Assembly (NCBI RefSeq): GCF_003581425.1
Contig: NZ_QXTG01000001.1
Span: forward strand, 248,001-312,000
Length of the DNA: 64,000 nt
DNA from: Amnibacterium setariae
GTDB taxonomy: Bacteria > Actinomycetota > Actinomycetes > Actinomycetales > Microbacteriaceae
Direction of reading: 5' to 3'
A program made the position numbers and the translations under genes. Numbering within the stretch: the first letter of the stretch is position 1; each line of letters begins with the position of its first letter. Positions 6,967-19,653 of the stretch are shown piece after piece. The notes beneath the pieces were generated by a model. The model was given only the letters and a program-made list of their open reading frames with translations. It had not been told where the DNA came from and did no database searches.

Positions 6967-8283
6967 CCCGGCGCCCCGGACGGGGAGCATGAGGACCAGC
7001 CCGACCGCGAGGACGAGCACGATCCCGAGGATGCCGAAGCCCTGGTCCTGCGCGACCGTCGTGAGCACCGCGAAGGCCGCGGGTGCGATGAAGCTCGCCG
7101 CCCTGCCGGTCGTGGCGTAGAGGCCGAACAGCTCGCCGGCGCGCTCCGGCGGCGAGAGCCGCCCGAGCAGCGAGCGGCTCGACGTCTGCGCGGGGCCGAC
7201 GAAGAGGCACAGCAGCAGGCCGCCGACCCAGAAGGCGGCGGTGCCGCCGTCGCGCGCCAGGAACACCCCGGTGCCCGTGACCACGAGGCCGACCAGGGAG
7301 ACGAGGATCACCGGCTTCGGGCCGAAGCGGTCGTCGAACCGGCCGGAGACGAGGGTGCTGACGCCGGCGACGAGGTTCGCGGCGACCGCGAAGATCAGCA
7401 CCTGGCCGAACGTGAAGCCGAAGACGGTCGACGCGATGACGGCGCCGAAGGTGAAGACGCCGGTCAGGCCGTCGCGGAAGACGGCGCTCGCGATCAGGAA
7501 GAACAGCAGGTTGCGGTCCTGCCGCCCTAGCTCGGCGATGTCGCGGAACAGCTGCCGGTAGGTCGCGAGCACCCCGTTCGGCGCGGCGCCGCGGCCGGGC
7601 TCGTCGCGCACGGTCAGGAGCACGGGGAGCCCGAAGACGAGGAACCAGACGGCGCAGACCACGGCGCAGAGCCGGATGCCGAGCCCGTCGGCGCGGAGGT
7701 CGCCGAGCAGCTCGGGGCCGCCGGGGATCAGCGTCGCGTAGAGCACGACGAGCAGCACGATGCCGCCGACGTAGCCGGCGGCCCAGCCGAACGCGCTGAC
7801 CCGACCGATCGATCGCGGCGTCGAGATCGACAGCAGCATCGAGTTGTAGTTGACCGCCCCGATCTCGTAGGCGACCGTCCCGAGGCCGACGAGGGCGACG
7901 CCGGCCCAGAACGCGCCGGGAACCGGCGTGATCGCGAACATGCCGAACATCGACGCGACCACGACGCCCGTCGCGATCGCCATCGGCACGCGTCGTCGTC
8001 CGGTCGCGTCCGCCCGCTTGCCGAGCACCGGCGCGAGCAGCGCGACGACGACGCCGGCGACCGCGATGCCCCAGCCGAGGCCGCTCGAGAGGCCCGCCTT
8101 CGCGGCGGCGAACCCGGGGTCCCCCTCCTGCAGCCCGGTGAAGGCGTCGCCGGTGAGGTAGACGGTGAAGACGAAGGTCGTGATGACCGCGTTGAACGAG
8201 GCGCTGCCCCAGTCCCATGCGGTCCAGGCGAGCACCGGGCGCGAGAGCAGCCGGGCCGGGGGCGGCGCTGCCACAGCGGTCAT
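6916..8283 (-). CDS. MFS transporter, UMF1/Atg22-like
   Basis: 455-residue membrane transporter with 12 predicted helices and a long loop around residues 205-235. The N-terminal WTAWDWGSASFNAVITTFVF segment and the FTFGAVIASTVFGF stretch in the second half resemble the UMF1/Atg22-like branch of the major facilitator superfamily, where several members are amino-acid or sugar effluxers. The substrate is not predictable. The start at 8283 is chosen because the protein then begins just before the first helix. It is divergent from the rhomboid-like gene across a 247-bp gap that contains a long palindromic repeat, and its 3' end overlaps the convergent DUF427 gene. Confidence 0.8.
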   Translation of the reverse strand: MTAVAAPPPARLLSRPVLAWTAWDWGSASFNAVITTFVFTVYLTGDAFTGLQEGDPGFAAAKAGLSSGLGWGIAVAGVVVALLAPVLGKRADATGRRRVPMAIATGVVVASMFGMFAITPVPGAFWAGVALVGLGTVAYEIGAVNYNSMLLSISTPRSIGRVSAFGWAAGYVGGIVLLVVLYATLIPGGPELLGDLRADGLGIRLCAVVCAVWFLVFGLPVLLTVRDEPGRGAAPNGVLATYRQLFRDIAELGRQDRNLLFFLIASAVFRDGLTGVFTFGAVIASTVFGFTFGQVLIFAVAANLVAGVSTLVSGRFDDRFGPKPVILVSLVGLVVTGTGVFLARDGGTAAFWVGGLLLCLFVGPAQTSSRSLLGRLSPPERAGELFGLYATTGRAASFIAPAAFAVLTTVAQDQGFGILGIVLVLAVGLVLMLPVRGAGSPAEGAGRALEGSDHP

Positions 8284-8337
8284 GCGCGGAGCATAGGCGG
8301 GCGCGGTGTCCGGCACGCATCCCCCCTTCGCGCCGGT

Positions 8338-8439
8338 GCGCGGATCCGCAGTTCTCCGGCGACACGCCGTCCACCTGCACTGCGCGCGCGGCGTGTCGCC
8401 TCGGAGCTGCGGATCCGCGACGGAAGTGCGGATCCGCGG
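8338..8439. repeat. Long palindromic repeat, copy A
   Basis: Two arms of 31 nt (8339-8369 and 8389-8419) pair except for a few central positions. Each arm contains the self-complementary core GCGGATCCGC at its outer end and CGACACGCCG at its inner end. A further GCGGATCCGC copy follows at 8428-8437. The same arrangement occurs at 62281-62381. Here it lies between two divergent genes. Confidence 0.8.
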
Positions 8440-8530
8440 AGCTCCCCGCGGCGGCGGAAGCGCGCCCGCGCCCGGACGGGGTACGCGATGCACGCGGCGG
8501 GAGGCCCGCGATCAGGGAGAATCCCTGTTC

Positions 8531-9436
8531 GTGACCGACGGGACGCGCGCCATCGAGACCGACCCCTCCGTCTGCTACCGGCACCCGGGGCGGCAGAGCT
8601 GGGTCCTCTGCCAGCGCTGCGGGCGGACCGTCTGCCCCGAGTGCCAGATCCTCGCGCCGGTCGGCGTGCACTGCCCCGACTGCGTGGCCGAGACCTCCGG
8701 CGGCGTCTCCTGGCGGCCCGCGAACAACGTCGTGCCGCTCGAGAAGCCGAAGCGGCGCCGCACCCGGCAGCCCGGCCGCGTGCGCTCGATGCTCGCCGGC
8801 GCGGGCGGCAGCGGCGGCTCGCCGGTGTCGCAGGGCGTCCTCGTCGTCTACGCCGCGCTGTTCCTCGTGGGCCTGCTGACCCAGAACCTGCCGTTCCAGT
8901 GGCTCGCGGGCGCGCGCGGGTACGGCTGGCAGGTCTGGCGCTTCGTCACCGCGCCGGTCTCCTACTACGCGACGCCGGACCTCTCGATCCTCTTCGCGCT
9001 GCTCTCCGGCGTCTTCTTCTGGCTCACCGCCCCGCAGCTGGAGCGGATGCTCGGCACCCACCGCTTCATCGGCGTGCTGCTCGCGTCCTCGATCGTCGGC
9101 ACGGCCGGCACGATGCTGTCCGGCACGACCGCGTACGGGCTCACCTCGCTGCTGTTCGGCCTCTTCGCCGCGCTGCTCGTGGAGGTGTGGGGCGACCCGC
9201 GGCTGCGCAGCCAGATCCTGATCATCACGGGCATCAACCTGCTGCTCTCGCTGACGATGGGCGGCGCCGGCCTGCCCGCGCTCGTCGGCGGGATGATCGG
9301 CGGCGCCGGGACGATGTACCTGCTCCGCGTCGGCCCGGACCGCGGCTGGAAGCCGCGCACGCCGGTGCTCATCGTCGCCGGGGTGTGCGCCCTCCTGATC
9401 GTGCTGTCGGTGGTGCGCTTCGGCATCCTGATGTGA
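8531..9436 (+). CDS. Rhomboid-like membrane protein, catalytic residues missing
   Basis: 301 residues. An N-terminal B-box-like zinc module (Cys/His at about 15-58: CYRHP, LCQRCGRTVCPEC, HCPDC) precedes a six-helix rhomboid domain (about 100-300). Active rhomboids use serine in GxSG (helix 4) and histidine in HxxGxxxG (helix 6). Here helix 4 reads YGLTSLLFGLF, with threonine at the serine position, and helix 6 reads PALVGGMIGG, with leucine at the histidine position. If correct, this is a pseudoprotease that could still bind membrane substrates. The GTG start at 8531 follows GGGAGA. The gene stands alone before the dnaK operon, with a hairpin after its stop codon. Confidence 0.82.
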   Translation: MTDGTRAIETDPSVCYRHPGRQSWVLCQRCGRTVCPECQILAPVGVHCPDCVAETSGGVSWRPANNVVPLEKPKRRRTRQPGRVRSMLAGAGGSGGSPVSQGVLVVYAALFLVGLLTQNLPFQWLAGARGYGWQVWRFVTAPVSYYATPDLSILFALLSGVFFWLTAPQLERMLGTHRFIGVLLASSIVGTAGTMLSGTTAYGLTSLLFGLFAALLVEVWGDPRLRSQILIITGINLLLSLTMGGAGLPALVGGMIGGAGTMYLLRVGPDRGWKPRTPVLIVAGVCALLIVLSVVRFGILM

Positions 9437-9457
9437 GCCGGGCCGGGAATGCCCGGC
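9437..9457 (+). terminator. Hairpin after the rhomboid-like gene
   Basis: Stem GCCGGGC/GCCCGGC with a seven-base loop, starting one base after the stop codon and ending just before the first HAIR operator of dnaK. No U-tract follows. Confidence 0.5.
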
Positions 9458-9467
9458 GCTCCTGAGA

Positions 9468-9488
9468 GTTGAGCATCAACGACTCAAC
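9468..9488. promoter_or_regulatory. HspR operator (HAIR) 1 upstream of dnaK
   Basis: GTTGAGC, seven bases, ACTCAAC: the same geometry as the HAIR consensus CTTGAGT-N7-ACTCAAG bound by HspR. It lies upstream of the putative -35 of dnaK. Confidence 0.85.
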
Positions 9489-9502
9489 TCCGCTCCGCGC
9501 GA

Positions 9503-9530
9503 TTGGACATCGCCGCGACGGGTTCCTAGG

Positions 9531-9532
<2 letters not shown>
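9503..9532 (+). promoter_or_regulatory. Putative dnaK promoter
   Basis: TTGGAC (9503-9508) and TAGGGT (9527-9532) with an 18-bp spacer resemble a principal-sigma promoter. It lies between the two HAIR sites, and HAIR 2 begins inside the -10, so bound HspR should block it. Confidence 0.6.
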
Positions 9533-12060
<2,528 letters not shown>

Positions 12061-12063
12061 GCC

Positions 12064-13050
12064 GTGGCGAGTCAGGACTGGTTCGAGAAGGACTTCTACG
12101 CGGTCCTCGGCGTCGACAAGTCCGTCTCGCAGGCCGATCTGAAGAAGGCGTACCGCAGGCTCGCGCGGCAGTACCACCCCGATTCCAACCCCGGCGACGC
12201 GAAGGCGGAGGCGCGGTTCAAGGAGATCTCCGAGGCCTACAGCGTCCTCTCCGACGAGGAGCAGCGGCAGGAGTACGACCAGATCCGCGCCATGGGCTCG
12301 GGCGCCCGCTTCACCGCGGGCGGCGCCGGCGGCCAGGGCGGCGGCTTCGAGGACGTGTTCGGCGGCCTGTTCGGTCAGGGCGCCAGGACCCGCACCACGA
12401 CCCGGGGCGGCGGGTTCGAGGACATCCTCGGCGGGATGTTCGGCAACGGCGGCGGCTTCGGCCAGACGTCGGGCGGCTTCCGCGGGTTCGGGGGACCGAC
12501 CCCGGGCCGGGACGTCACGGCGACGACGAGCATCGACTTCGTCACCGCGACGAAGGGCGACACGGTCACCCTCTCGGGCGGCAACGGCAAGCCGATCACC
12601 GTCCGGATCCCCGCCGGGGTGACGGACGGGCAGAAGCTCAAGCTGCGCGGCAAGGGCGAGCCGAGCCCGGACGGCGGGGAGGCGGGCGACCTGGTCCTCA
12701 CGGTCCACGTCGACAAGCACCCGGTGTTCGAGCGCGACGGTCTCAACCTGAGGGTGAACGTCCCCGTGACCTTCACGGAGGCGGCCCTCGGCGCGACGAT
12801 CGAGGTCCCGACCCTCGGCGGCGAGCCCGTCCGCATGAAGGTGCCGGCCGGCACCTCCAGCGGCCGCGTCCTCCGCGTGAAGGGCCGGGGCGTCGAGACC
12901 CCGAAGGGCGCGGGCGACCTCCTCGCCCGCGTGGAGGTGGCCGTCCCGGGTCACCTCACCGCGGCGCAGCAGGAGGCCCTCGAGGCCTTCGCCGCCGCCT
13001 CCGGCGACGAGAACCCCCGCGACGACCTCCTGGCGAAGTCCCGCGGATGA
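12064..13050 (+). CDS. dnaJ: DnaJ-type co-chaperone without zinc finger
   Basis: 328 residues, GTG start. The J domain (about 10-75) contains the HPD tripeptide that stimulates DnaK. A glycine/phenylalanine-rich segment (about 80-155) repeats GGFED and GGMFG-like units. The C-terminal substrate-binding domain (160-320) follows directly. The four CxxCxGxG zinc repeats of classical DnaJ are absent, so this is a class B (CbpA/DnaJ-II-like) J-protein sitting in the dnaK operon, as in several actinobacteria. A strong inverted repeat separates it from hspR. Confidence 0.93.
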   Translation: MASQDWFEKDFYAVLGVDKSVSQADLKKAYRRLARQYHPDSNPGDAKAEARFKEISEAYSVLSDEEQRQEYDQIRAMGSGARFTAGGAGGQGGGFEDVFGGLFGQGARTRTTTRGGGFEDILGGMFGNGGGFGQTSGGFRGFGGPTPGRDVTATTSIDFVTATKGDTVTLSGGNGKPITVRIPAGVTDGQKLKLRGKGEPSPDGGEAGDLVLTVHVDKHPVFERDGLNLRVNVPVTFTEAALGATIEVPTLGGEPVRMKVPAGTSSGRVLRVKGRGVETPKGAGDLLARVEVAVPGHLTAAQQEALEAFAAASGDENPRDDLLAKSRG

Positions 13051-13055
13051 CCCCT

Positions 13056-13110
13056 TTCCGTTTTGAAGGAGTTCTCGGCGTTCGGCGCCGAGAACTCCTT
13101 CAAAACGGAA
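13056..13110. terminator. Perfect 25-bp hairpin between dnaJ and hspR
   Basis: The arms at 13056-13080 and 13086-13110 are perfectly complementary around a 5-nt loop; the outer part reads TTCCGTTTTGAAGGAGTTC. It starts 6 nt after the dnaJ stop and lies 13 nt before hspR, within the operon. It may terminate most transcripts or protect the upstream mRNA end. Close relatives occur at 25793 and 33112. Confidence 0.75.
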
Positions 13111-13123
13111 TGCAGGAGCAGTG

Positions 13124-13570
13124 ATGGACGCCGACGACCCGATCTTCCCCATCGCCGCGGCCGCGGAGCTCGCGGGCATGCACCCGCAGACCCTCCGCCA
13201 GTACGACCGCCTCGGACTGGTGGTGCCGCGGCGCACCGCCGGCAAGTCGCGCCGCTACTCCCTGCGCGAGGTCGCGCAGCTGCGGGAGGTGCAGCGCCTC
13301 TCCGGCGAGGGCGTCTCGCTCGAGGGCATCAAGCGCGTGCTCGAGCTCGAGAACGAGGTGGTCTCCCTCCGCGACCGCGTCCGGCAGCTGGAGGCGGCGC
13401 TCGCCAACGAGCTGCTGACCCGGCCCGGCGCCCGCGTCTTCGCGTCGACGCCGCAGGGCGACGTCGTGCCGCTCCGGCACGGCACCCGGGCCGCCCGCCG
13501 CACCGAGCTCGTCGTCTGGCGCCCGCGGCCGCTCGACCCGGACGAGATCGAGGACGCGGAATACCCCTGA
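13124..13570 (+). CDS. hspR: Heat-shock repressor HspR (MerR family)
   Basis: 148 residues. The MerR-type winged helix-turn-helix (about 10-75) reads AELAGMHPQTLRQYDRLGLV and RRYSLREVAQLREVQRLS, characteristic of HspR. A coiled-coil helix (about 80-105, LELENEVVSLRDRVRQLE) follows, and then an arginine/aspartate-rich tail. HspR represses dnaK and clpB through HAIR operators, and three such sites are visible nearby. I prefer ATG 13124 over GTG 13121 because AGGAG at 13114-13118 is better spaced. The end of the gene overlaps the operator of clpB. Confidence 0.95.
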   Translation: MDADDPIFPIAAAAELAGMHPQTLRQYDRLGLVVPRRTAGKSRRYSLREVAQLREVQRLSGEGVSLEGIKRVLELENEVVSLRDRVRQLEAALANELLTRPGARVFASTPQGDVVPLRHGTRAARRTELVVWRPRPLDPDEIEDAEYP

Positions 13571-13586
13571 GCCCGGTGCGCTCAAC
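13566..13586. promoter_or_regulatory. HAIR-like operator upstream of clpB
   Basis: CCTGAGC, seven bases, GCTCAAC has HAIR spacing and 10 of 14 consensus matches. It begins inside the last codons of hspR and includes its stop codon, 43 nt before clpB, so clpB probably belongs to the HspR regulon. Confidence 0.65.
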
Positions 13587-13629
13587 CCTGTAGGACTTCC
13601 TCCACCCACTTCCTCCGAAGGCAGGTTCC

Positions 13630-15798
<2,169 letters not shown>

Positions 15799-15816
15799 CC
15801 CTTCGACCCACCACCC

Positions 15817-15861
15817 GTCGGTCGAGGTCCGAGCGCTCCGCTCGCACCTCGATCAGCGGGA
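15817..15861. repeat. Copy of the GTCGAGGTGCGAGCG repeat family, inverted form
   Basis: A GGTCGAGGTCCGAGCG stretch is followed by an almost complementary CGCTCGCACCTCGATC, making a hairpin just downstream of clpB. Related copies lie at 47313, 48766, 51931, 56777 and 56930. Confidence 0.7.
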
Positions 15862-15920
15862 GGTTCGAGGGTCGAGCGCTTGGACACCTCCCGGCCACCT
15901 GCCGTCGGTACAGACGACGG

Positions 15921-16724
15921 ATGGACCGCCTGCACCTGCTCCTCGTCGGCATCGACGGGCTCCGGCTCGACCTCGCGACCTCCGACCGGGCGCCGCACCT
16001 CCGGGGCCTCATCGCCCGCGGCGCCTCCTCGCGGATGACGATGCCCGCGCCGACGATCTCGGGGCCCTGCTGGGCGACCCTGCTCACCGGTGCGTCGGTG
16101 GAGGAGCACGGCGTGCACGACAACACGTTCGTCGGCAGCCGGCTCACGGCGCTGCCCGACCTGCTCAGTCGCGCCTACTACGCCGACCCGGCCCGCACCA
16201 CCTTCGCCGCCGCGGCCTGGCCGCCGCTCGTCGACCCCGCGGGCGTCGGGCCGGTGATCCACGCGCGGGACGAGCAGCGCCGGGCCGAGCGGCACCGGGT
16301 GATCGTGCGCGACGGCGAGACGTACGGCTACCGCACGAGCGACGCCGAGGTCGTCGACGTGGCGGTCGCCGCCCTGGCGGGGGCGGGGCCGGACGTCTCC
16401 TTCGTCTACTGCTCCGGCGTCGACGAGGCGGGGCACGTCTACGGCGCGGTCAGCCGCCAGTACGTGGAGGCGATCCAGCGGGCGGACGCCCATCTCGGCC
16501 GCATGCTCGCCGTGATCGACCAGCGGACGCTGTGGGGCGAGCGGTGGCTCGTCGCGGTCACGACGGACCACGGGCACCTCGACGGCGGCGGCCACGGCGG
16601 GGAGGAGCCGCAGGTGTCGGCGTCCTTCGTGGCCCGTGCCGCGTGGAACGCGGAGCTCGACGAGTGGCCGGACGTCATCGACCCGACCGAGCTCACGCCG
16701 AGGCTGCTCGCCGCGCTCGGCTGA
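15921..16724 (+). CDS. Alkaline phosphatase-superfamily phosphodiesterase-like protein
   Basis: 267 residues of the nucleotide pyrophosphatase/phosphodiesterase branch of the alkaline phosphatase superfamily. Expected metal and nucleophile sites are visible: LLVGIDGLRLD near the N-terminus (metal Asp), PAPTISGPCWATLLTG with the candidate nucleophile threonine (about residue 45), YCSGVDEAGHVYG and TTDHGHLDGGGHGG supplying metal Asp/His residues. No signal peptide, so probably cytoplasmic. Substrate unknown; relatives cleave phosphodiesters or pyrophosphates. It stands alone with a convergent neighbour 7 nt away. Confidence 0.8.
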   Translation: MDRLHLLLVGIDGLRLDLATSDRAPHLRGLIARGASSRMTMPAPTISGPCWATLLTGASVEEHGVHDNTFVGSRLTALPDLLSRAYYADPARTTFAAAAWPPLVDPAGVGPVIHARDEQRRAERHRVIVRDGETYGYRTSDAEVVDVAVAALAGAGPDVSFVYCSGVDEAGHVYGAVSRQYVEAIQRADAHLGRMLAVIDQRTLWGERWLVAVTTDHGHLDGGGHGGEEPQVSASFVARAAWNAELDEWPDVIDPTELTPRLLAALG

Positions 16725-16730
16725 GCGGGG

Positions 16731-17327
16731 TCAGTCCTGCGCGAGCACCAGCTCGGAGATCGGGAGGCGCGAGCGCTCGGCGGTCTCCCGCAGGCGGTAC
16801 TTCTCCGGCAGCAGGTCGGGAGAGGCGACGGTGCCGATCGCGGTGACGGTGATCGGCACGAAGCGCTCGGGCAGGTCGAACTCCTGGCGCATCGCGTCGA
16901 CCTCGATGCCGCCCATCTGATGGGTGTGCAGGCCGAGCGCGTGGGCCTGGCTGGAGAGGTTCGCGATCGCCTGGCCGGTGTCGTACTCGGCCCAGCGGTG
17001 CGCGCCCTGCGGGTGCTCGCCCTCCGGCTCGACGACCGCGATCGCGAGGACCAGGAGGGAGGCGTTCGGCGCCCAGATGCGGTTGAAGCCCATGAGGTGC
17101 CGCTCGATGCGGGCGAACGTCTCCGTATCCCGGCGGCCGACGACGAAGCGGCGGGCCTGCACGTTCGACGCGGACGCGGCCCAGCGGGCGGCCTCGAGCA
17201 GCGACGCGACCTGCTCGTCCGTCACCACCGCCTCCGGGTCGAACGACCGGGGGGACCAGCGCTCGGCGAGGAACTCCTCGATGGGCGCCTCGGTGACGGC
17301 GCGACGGTCGGTGGCGACGGCGGGCAT
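16731..17327 (-). CDS. Nitroreductase family protein
   Basis: 198-residue FMN-dependent nitroreductase-fold protein. The N-terminal RWSPRSFDPEAVVTDEQV segment and AARWAASASNVQARRF (about 48-63) form the flavin-binding entry typical of the family. QAIANLSSQAHALGLHTHQMGG (about 118-139) is the second flavin motif. It is likely to reduce nitro or quinone compounds with NAD(P)H; the physiological substrate is unknown. ATG at 17327 has a strong AGGAGG seven bases upstream. It follows folE by 74 nt on the same strand and could be partly cotranscribed with the folate genes. Confidence 0.85.
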   Translation of the reverse strand: MPAVATDRRAVTEAPIEEFLAERWSPRSFDPEAVVTDEQVASLLEAARWAASASNVQARRFVVGRRDTETFARIERHLMGFNRIWAPNASLLVLAIAVVEPEGEHPQGAHRWAEYDTGQAIANLSSQAHALGLHTHQMGGIEVDAMRQEFDLPERFVPITVTAIGTVASPDLLPEKYRLRETAERSRLPISELVLAQD

Positions 17328-17401
17328 GGGGTCCTCCTGGCGGGCGGCGTGAGCTGCGGCACGTCCTCGGGCCGGAGTGTGCAGCGCTCGCCCCGACGGC
17401 A

Positions 17402-17989
17402 CTATTCCCCCGGGACGCCGGTCGGGCCGAGCCGGAGGAGGGCCCGCGCCTCGGCCGCTGCAGGCTCGACGGCGTACGCGCCGCGGGCGGCGAGGGTGCG
17501 CACGGCGGCGCCGCGGATGCGCGGCCCCCGCATCGCGACGCAGTCGTGCTCCGCGGTCGCCGAGACGAGCACCCCGGTCGCGCCGAGGGCCTGCTCGAGC
17601 GCGAGGGCGATCTCGTCGGTGAGCCGCTCCTGCACCTGGGGCCGGGAGGAGACGGTCTCGATGAGGCCGACGATCGCGCCGAGCCCCGCGACGGCGCGAC
17701 CCGGCAGGTAGACGACCGAGACGGTGCCGGCGAACTTCAGCAGGTGGTGCTCGCAGATCGAGCGGAACGGCACGTCGAGGAAGGCGACGGGGCCGCGGGC
17801 CGCGACCTCGGCCACCGCCGACGCGGCGAGCGCGGGCAGGGGATCCACCCCGACGCCGCCGAAGAGCTCGCCGCCGAGCCGGGCCACCCGGTCCGGCGTC
17901 CGCTCGAGGGTCGGGTCCTCCGGGTCGAGGCCGTAGGCGCGCAGGTACTCCTCGACGGCCCGCCGGGCGCGCTCCAGGTCCGGGGTCAC
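17402..17989 (-). CDS. folE: GTP cyclohydrolase I
   Basis: 195 residues, converts GTP to dihydroneopterin triphosphate, the first step of folate synthesis. The zinc site is visible: FRSICEHHLLKF (Cys and His ligands, about residue 78) and the second cysteine in TAEHDCVAMRGPR (about 150). Other family marks are the GLGAIVGLIETVSSRPQVQERLT region. Length and motifs are normal for FolE type IA. The GTG start overlaps the stop of folBK by 4 nt, and the ORF upstream is the rest of the folate pathway, so folP-folBK-folE form one coupled operon. Confidence 0.95.
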   Translation of the reverse strand: MTPDLERARRAVEEYLRAYGLDPEDPTLERTPDRVARLGGELFGGVGVDPLPALAASAVAEVAARGPVAFLDVPFRSICEHHLLKFAGTVSVVYLPGRAVAGLGAIVGLIETVSSRPQVQERLTDEIALALEQALGATGVLVSATAEHDCVAMRGPRIRGAAVRTLAARGAYAVEPAAAEARALLRLGPTGVPGE

Positions 17990-18825
17990 GAGCCCTCCAG
18001 CGCGGCGAGGAGGTGTCGGACCCGGCCGCGGCCCGGCAGCACGGCGTCGGGCTCCGCCTCGAGCCACGGGCGCAGCACGAAGTCCCGCTCGTGCGCCCTC
18101 GGGTGGGGGAGCACGAGCTCCGGCTCCTCGAGCACGCGGTCGCCCTGCGCGACGAGGTCGAGGTCGAGCGTGCGGTCGCCCCAGCGCTCGGTCCGCACGC
18201 GGCCGAACGCCCGCTCGATCCGCAGCAGGGCGTCGAGCAGCGCGTGCGGCGGCAGGTCGGTGCGGCCGACGACGACCTGGTTGCCGTAGCGCGGCCGGTC
18301 GGGGTCGGGGCCCGCGAGGGTCACGGCGACGGTCTCGTGCACGCCGGACACCGCGTCGACCTCGAGCCCCGGGAGGCGGCGGAGCGCGGCCACGGCATGC
18401 GCGAGCGTCGTCGCGCGGTCGCCGAGGTTCGTGCCGAGCGCGACGACGACGTGCTCCGCGGGCCGGCTCCGCGCGCGCTCGAGACGGACGGCGACGTCGG
18501 CGAACGGCACGGGGATCGGCGCGGACGGCTTGTGCACGGTGACGACCACGCGCTCCACGAGGTCGTGCTCGAGCGCCGCGTCGGCGATGCGCTGCGCGAG
18601 CGTCTCGATCAGGTCGACGGGCTCGCCAGCGATCTCCGCGACGACCCGCTCCGCCAGCTCGCCGTAGTGGACGGTCGCCGCGACGCGGTCGGTCGCGGCG
18701 GCGACGCCGAGGTCGAGGGTCAGCTCGAGGTCGGCGACGAACTCCTGCCCCGCCTCCCGCTCCTCGGGCAGCACGCCGTGCCGGCCGAAGGCGCGGACGC
18801 CGGTGAGCACGATCCGATCGTTCAT
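17986..18825 (-). CDS. folBK: Fused dihydroneopterin aldolase / HPPK
   Basis: 279-residue bifunctional folate enzyme. Residues 1 to about 118 are FolB: IVLTGVRAFGRHGVLPEER and YGELAERV, with the active-site lysine near KPSAPIP. Residues about 124-279 are FolK (pyrophosphokinase): VVALGTNLGDR near the start, then RYGNQVVVGRTDL, RIERAFGRVRTERWGDRTLDLDLV with the magnesium aspartates, and LPHPRAHERDFVL. The two steps are consecutive in the pathway, and fused FolB-FolK proteins are known in actinobacteria. ATGA overlap with folP upstream and GTGA overlap with folE downstream. Confidence 0.95.
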   Translation of the reverse strand: MNDRIVLTGVRAFGRHGVLPEEREAGQEFVADLELTLDLGVAAATDRVAATVHYGELAERVVAEIAGEPVDLIETLAQRIADAALEHDLVERVVVTVHKPSAPIPVPFADVAVRLERARSRPAEHVVVALGTNLGDRATTLAHAVAALRRLPGLEVDAVSGVHETVAVTLAGPDPDRPRYGNQVVVGRTDLPPHALLDALLRIERAFGRVRTERWGDRTLDLDLVAQGDRVLEEPELVLPHPRAHERDFVLRPWLEAEPDAVLPGRGRVRHLLAALEGS

Positions 18826-19619
18826 GCCGCCACCCGCATGCGCTGCGCGACCTCGAGCGCGGCGCGCGTCGACGCCGGGTCGTGCACGCGCAGGCCCCAG
18901 ACGCCCCGCTCGGCGAGGAGGGCCGAGAGGACGGCGGTGACGCCGTCCCGCGTCTCCGGAGCGCCCGGCACGAGCTCCCCGAGGAAGCGCTTGCGCGAGA
19001 CGCCGACCAGCATCCGGAGGTCGTCCACCCGCAGGGCCTCGATCGCGGCGAGCAGCGACCAGTTCTCCGCCGCGGTCTTGCTGAAGCCGATGCCCGGGTC
19101 GAGCACGACCCGCTCCGGCGCGACGCCCGCCGCGAGCGCCGCGTCCACCCGCCGGCGCAGGTCGACGGCGACGTCGGCGACCACGTCGCCGTACCCGCCG
19201 GAGGACGCCGCCGGGCCGCGGGAGTGCATCAGCACGAGGTCCGCGCCGGACGCCGCCGCGACGCGGAGGAGCTCGGGGTCCCGGCCGCCGTCGACGTCGT
19301 TGACGGTCCGGGCGCCCGCGTCGAGCGCCGCCTCGGCCACGACCCCGCGCCGGGTGTCGATGCTCACCGCGGCGCCCGCCTCCACGAGGCCGCGCACGAC
19401 GGGGACGACCCGGCGCAGCTCTTCCTCCGGCGGCACGGGCTCCGCCCCGGGGCGCGTCGACTCGCCGCCCACGTCGACGACGTCGGCGCCCTGGCGCACG
19501 AGCTCGAGGCCGTGCGCGATCGCCCGCTCGGGGTCGACGAAGCGGCCGCCGTCGCTGAAGGAGTCCGGCGTCGTGTTGAGGACGCCGAACATGACGGGAG
19601 CGGTCTGCGGCTGCGGCAT
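18822..19619 (-). CDS. folP: Dihydropteroate synthase
   Basis: 265-residue TIM-barrel enzyme that joins p-aminobenzoate to hydroxymethyl-dihydropterin diphosphate; the sulfonamide target. Motifs: GVLNTTPDSFSDGG (about 12-25), GGESTRPGAEPV (50-61), VSIDTRRG, VNDVDGG, VLDPGIGFSKT and VGVSRKRFLG. Full length. First gene of a folP-folBK-folE operon; its promoter region is only 39 bp and is shared with a divergent acetyltransferase. Two paralogues exist in some actinobacteria; this one sits with folate genes and looks like the functional FolP. Confidence 0.97.
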   Translation of the reverse strand: MPQPQTAPVMFGVLNTTPDSFSDGGRFVDPERAIAHGLELVRQGADVVDVGGESTRPGAEPVPPEEELRRVVPVVRGLVEAGAAVSIDTRRGVVAEAALDAGARTVNDVDGGRDPELLRVAAASGADLVLMHSRGPAASSGGYGDVVADVAVDLRRRVDAALAAGVAPERVVLDPGIGFSKTAAENWSLLAAIEALRVDDLRMLVGVSRKRFLGELVPGAPETRDGVTAVLSALLAERGVWGLRVHDPASTRAALEVAQRMRVAA

Positions 19620-19629
19620 GGGCCCGTTC

Positions 19630-19653
19630 AGGCTATCGGCGCGCCGCTACCGT
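19630..19653. promoter_or_regulatory. Back-to-back -10 boxes of folP and the acetyltransferase gene
   Basis: On the minus strand TAGCCT (19630-19635) ends 10 nt before the folP ATG. On the plus strand TACCGT (19648-19653) ends 5 nt before the acetyltransferase GTG. The whole intergenic gap is 39 nt, so each promoter's -35 region must fall in the other promoter or gene. Confidence 0.45.

Noticed and set aside
8281-8530. Possible gene in the divergent gap between MFS and rhomboid-like genes
   Set aside because: The gap is filled by the palindromic repeat; the apparent short reading frames lack a start signal and known domains.
17986-18825. Sequencing error causing the FolB-FolK fusion
   Set aside because: Both domains are complete, in one frame, and the fusion is known in actinobacteria, so it is taken as real.
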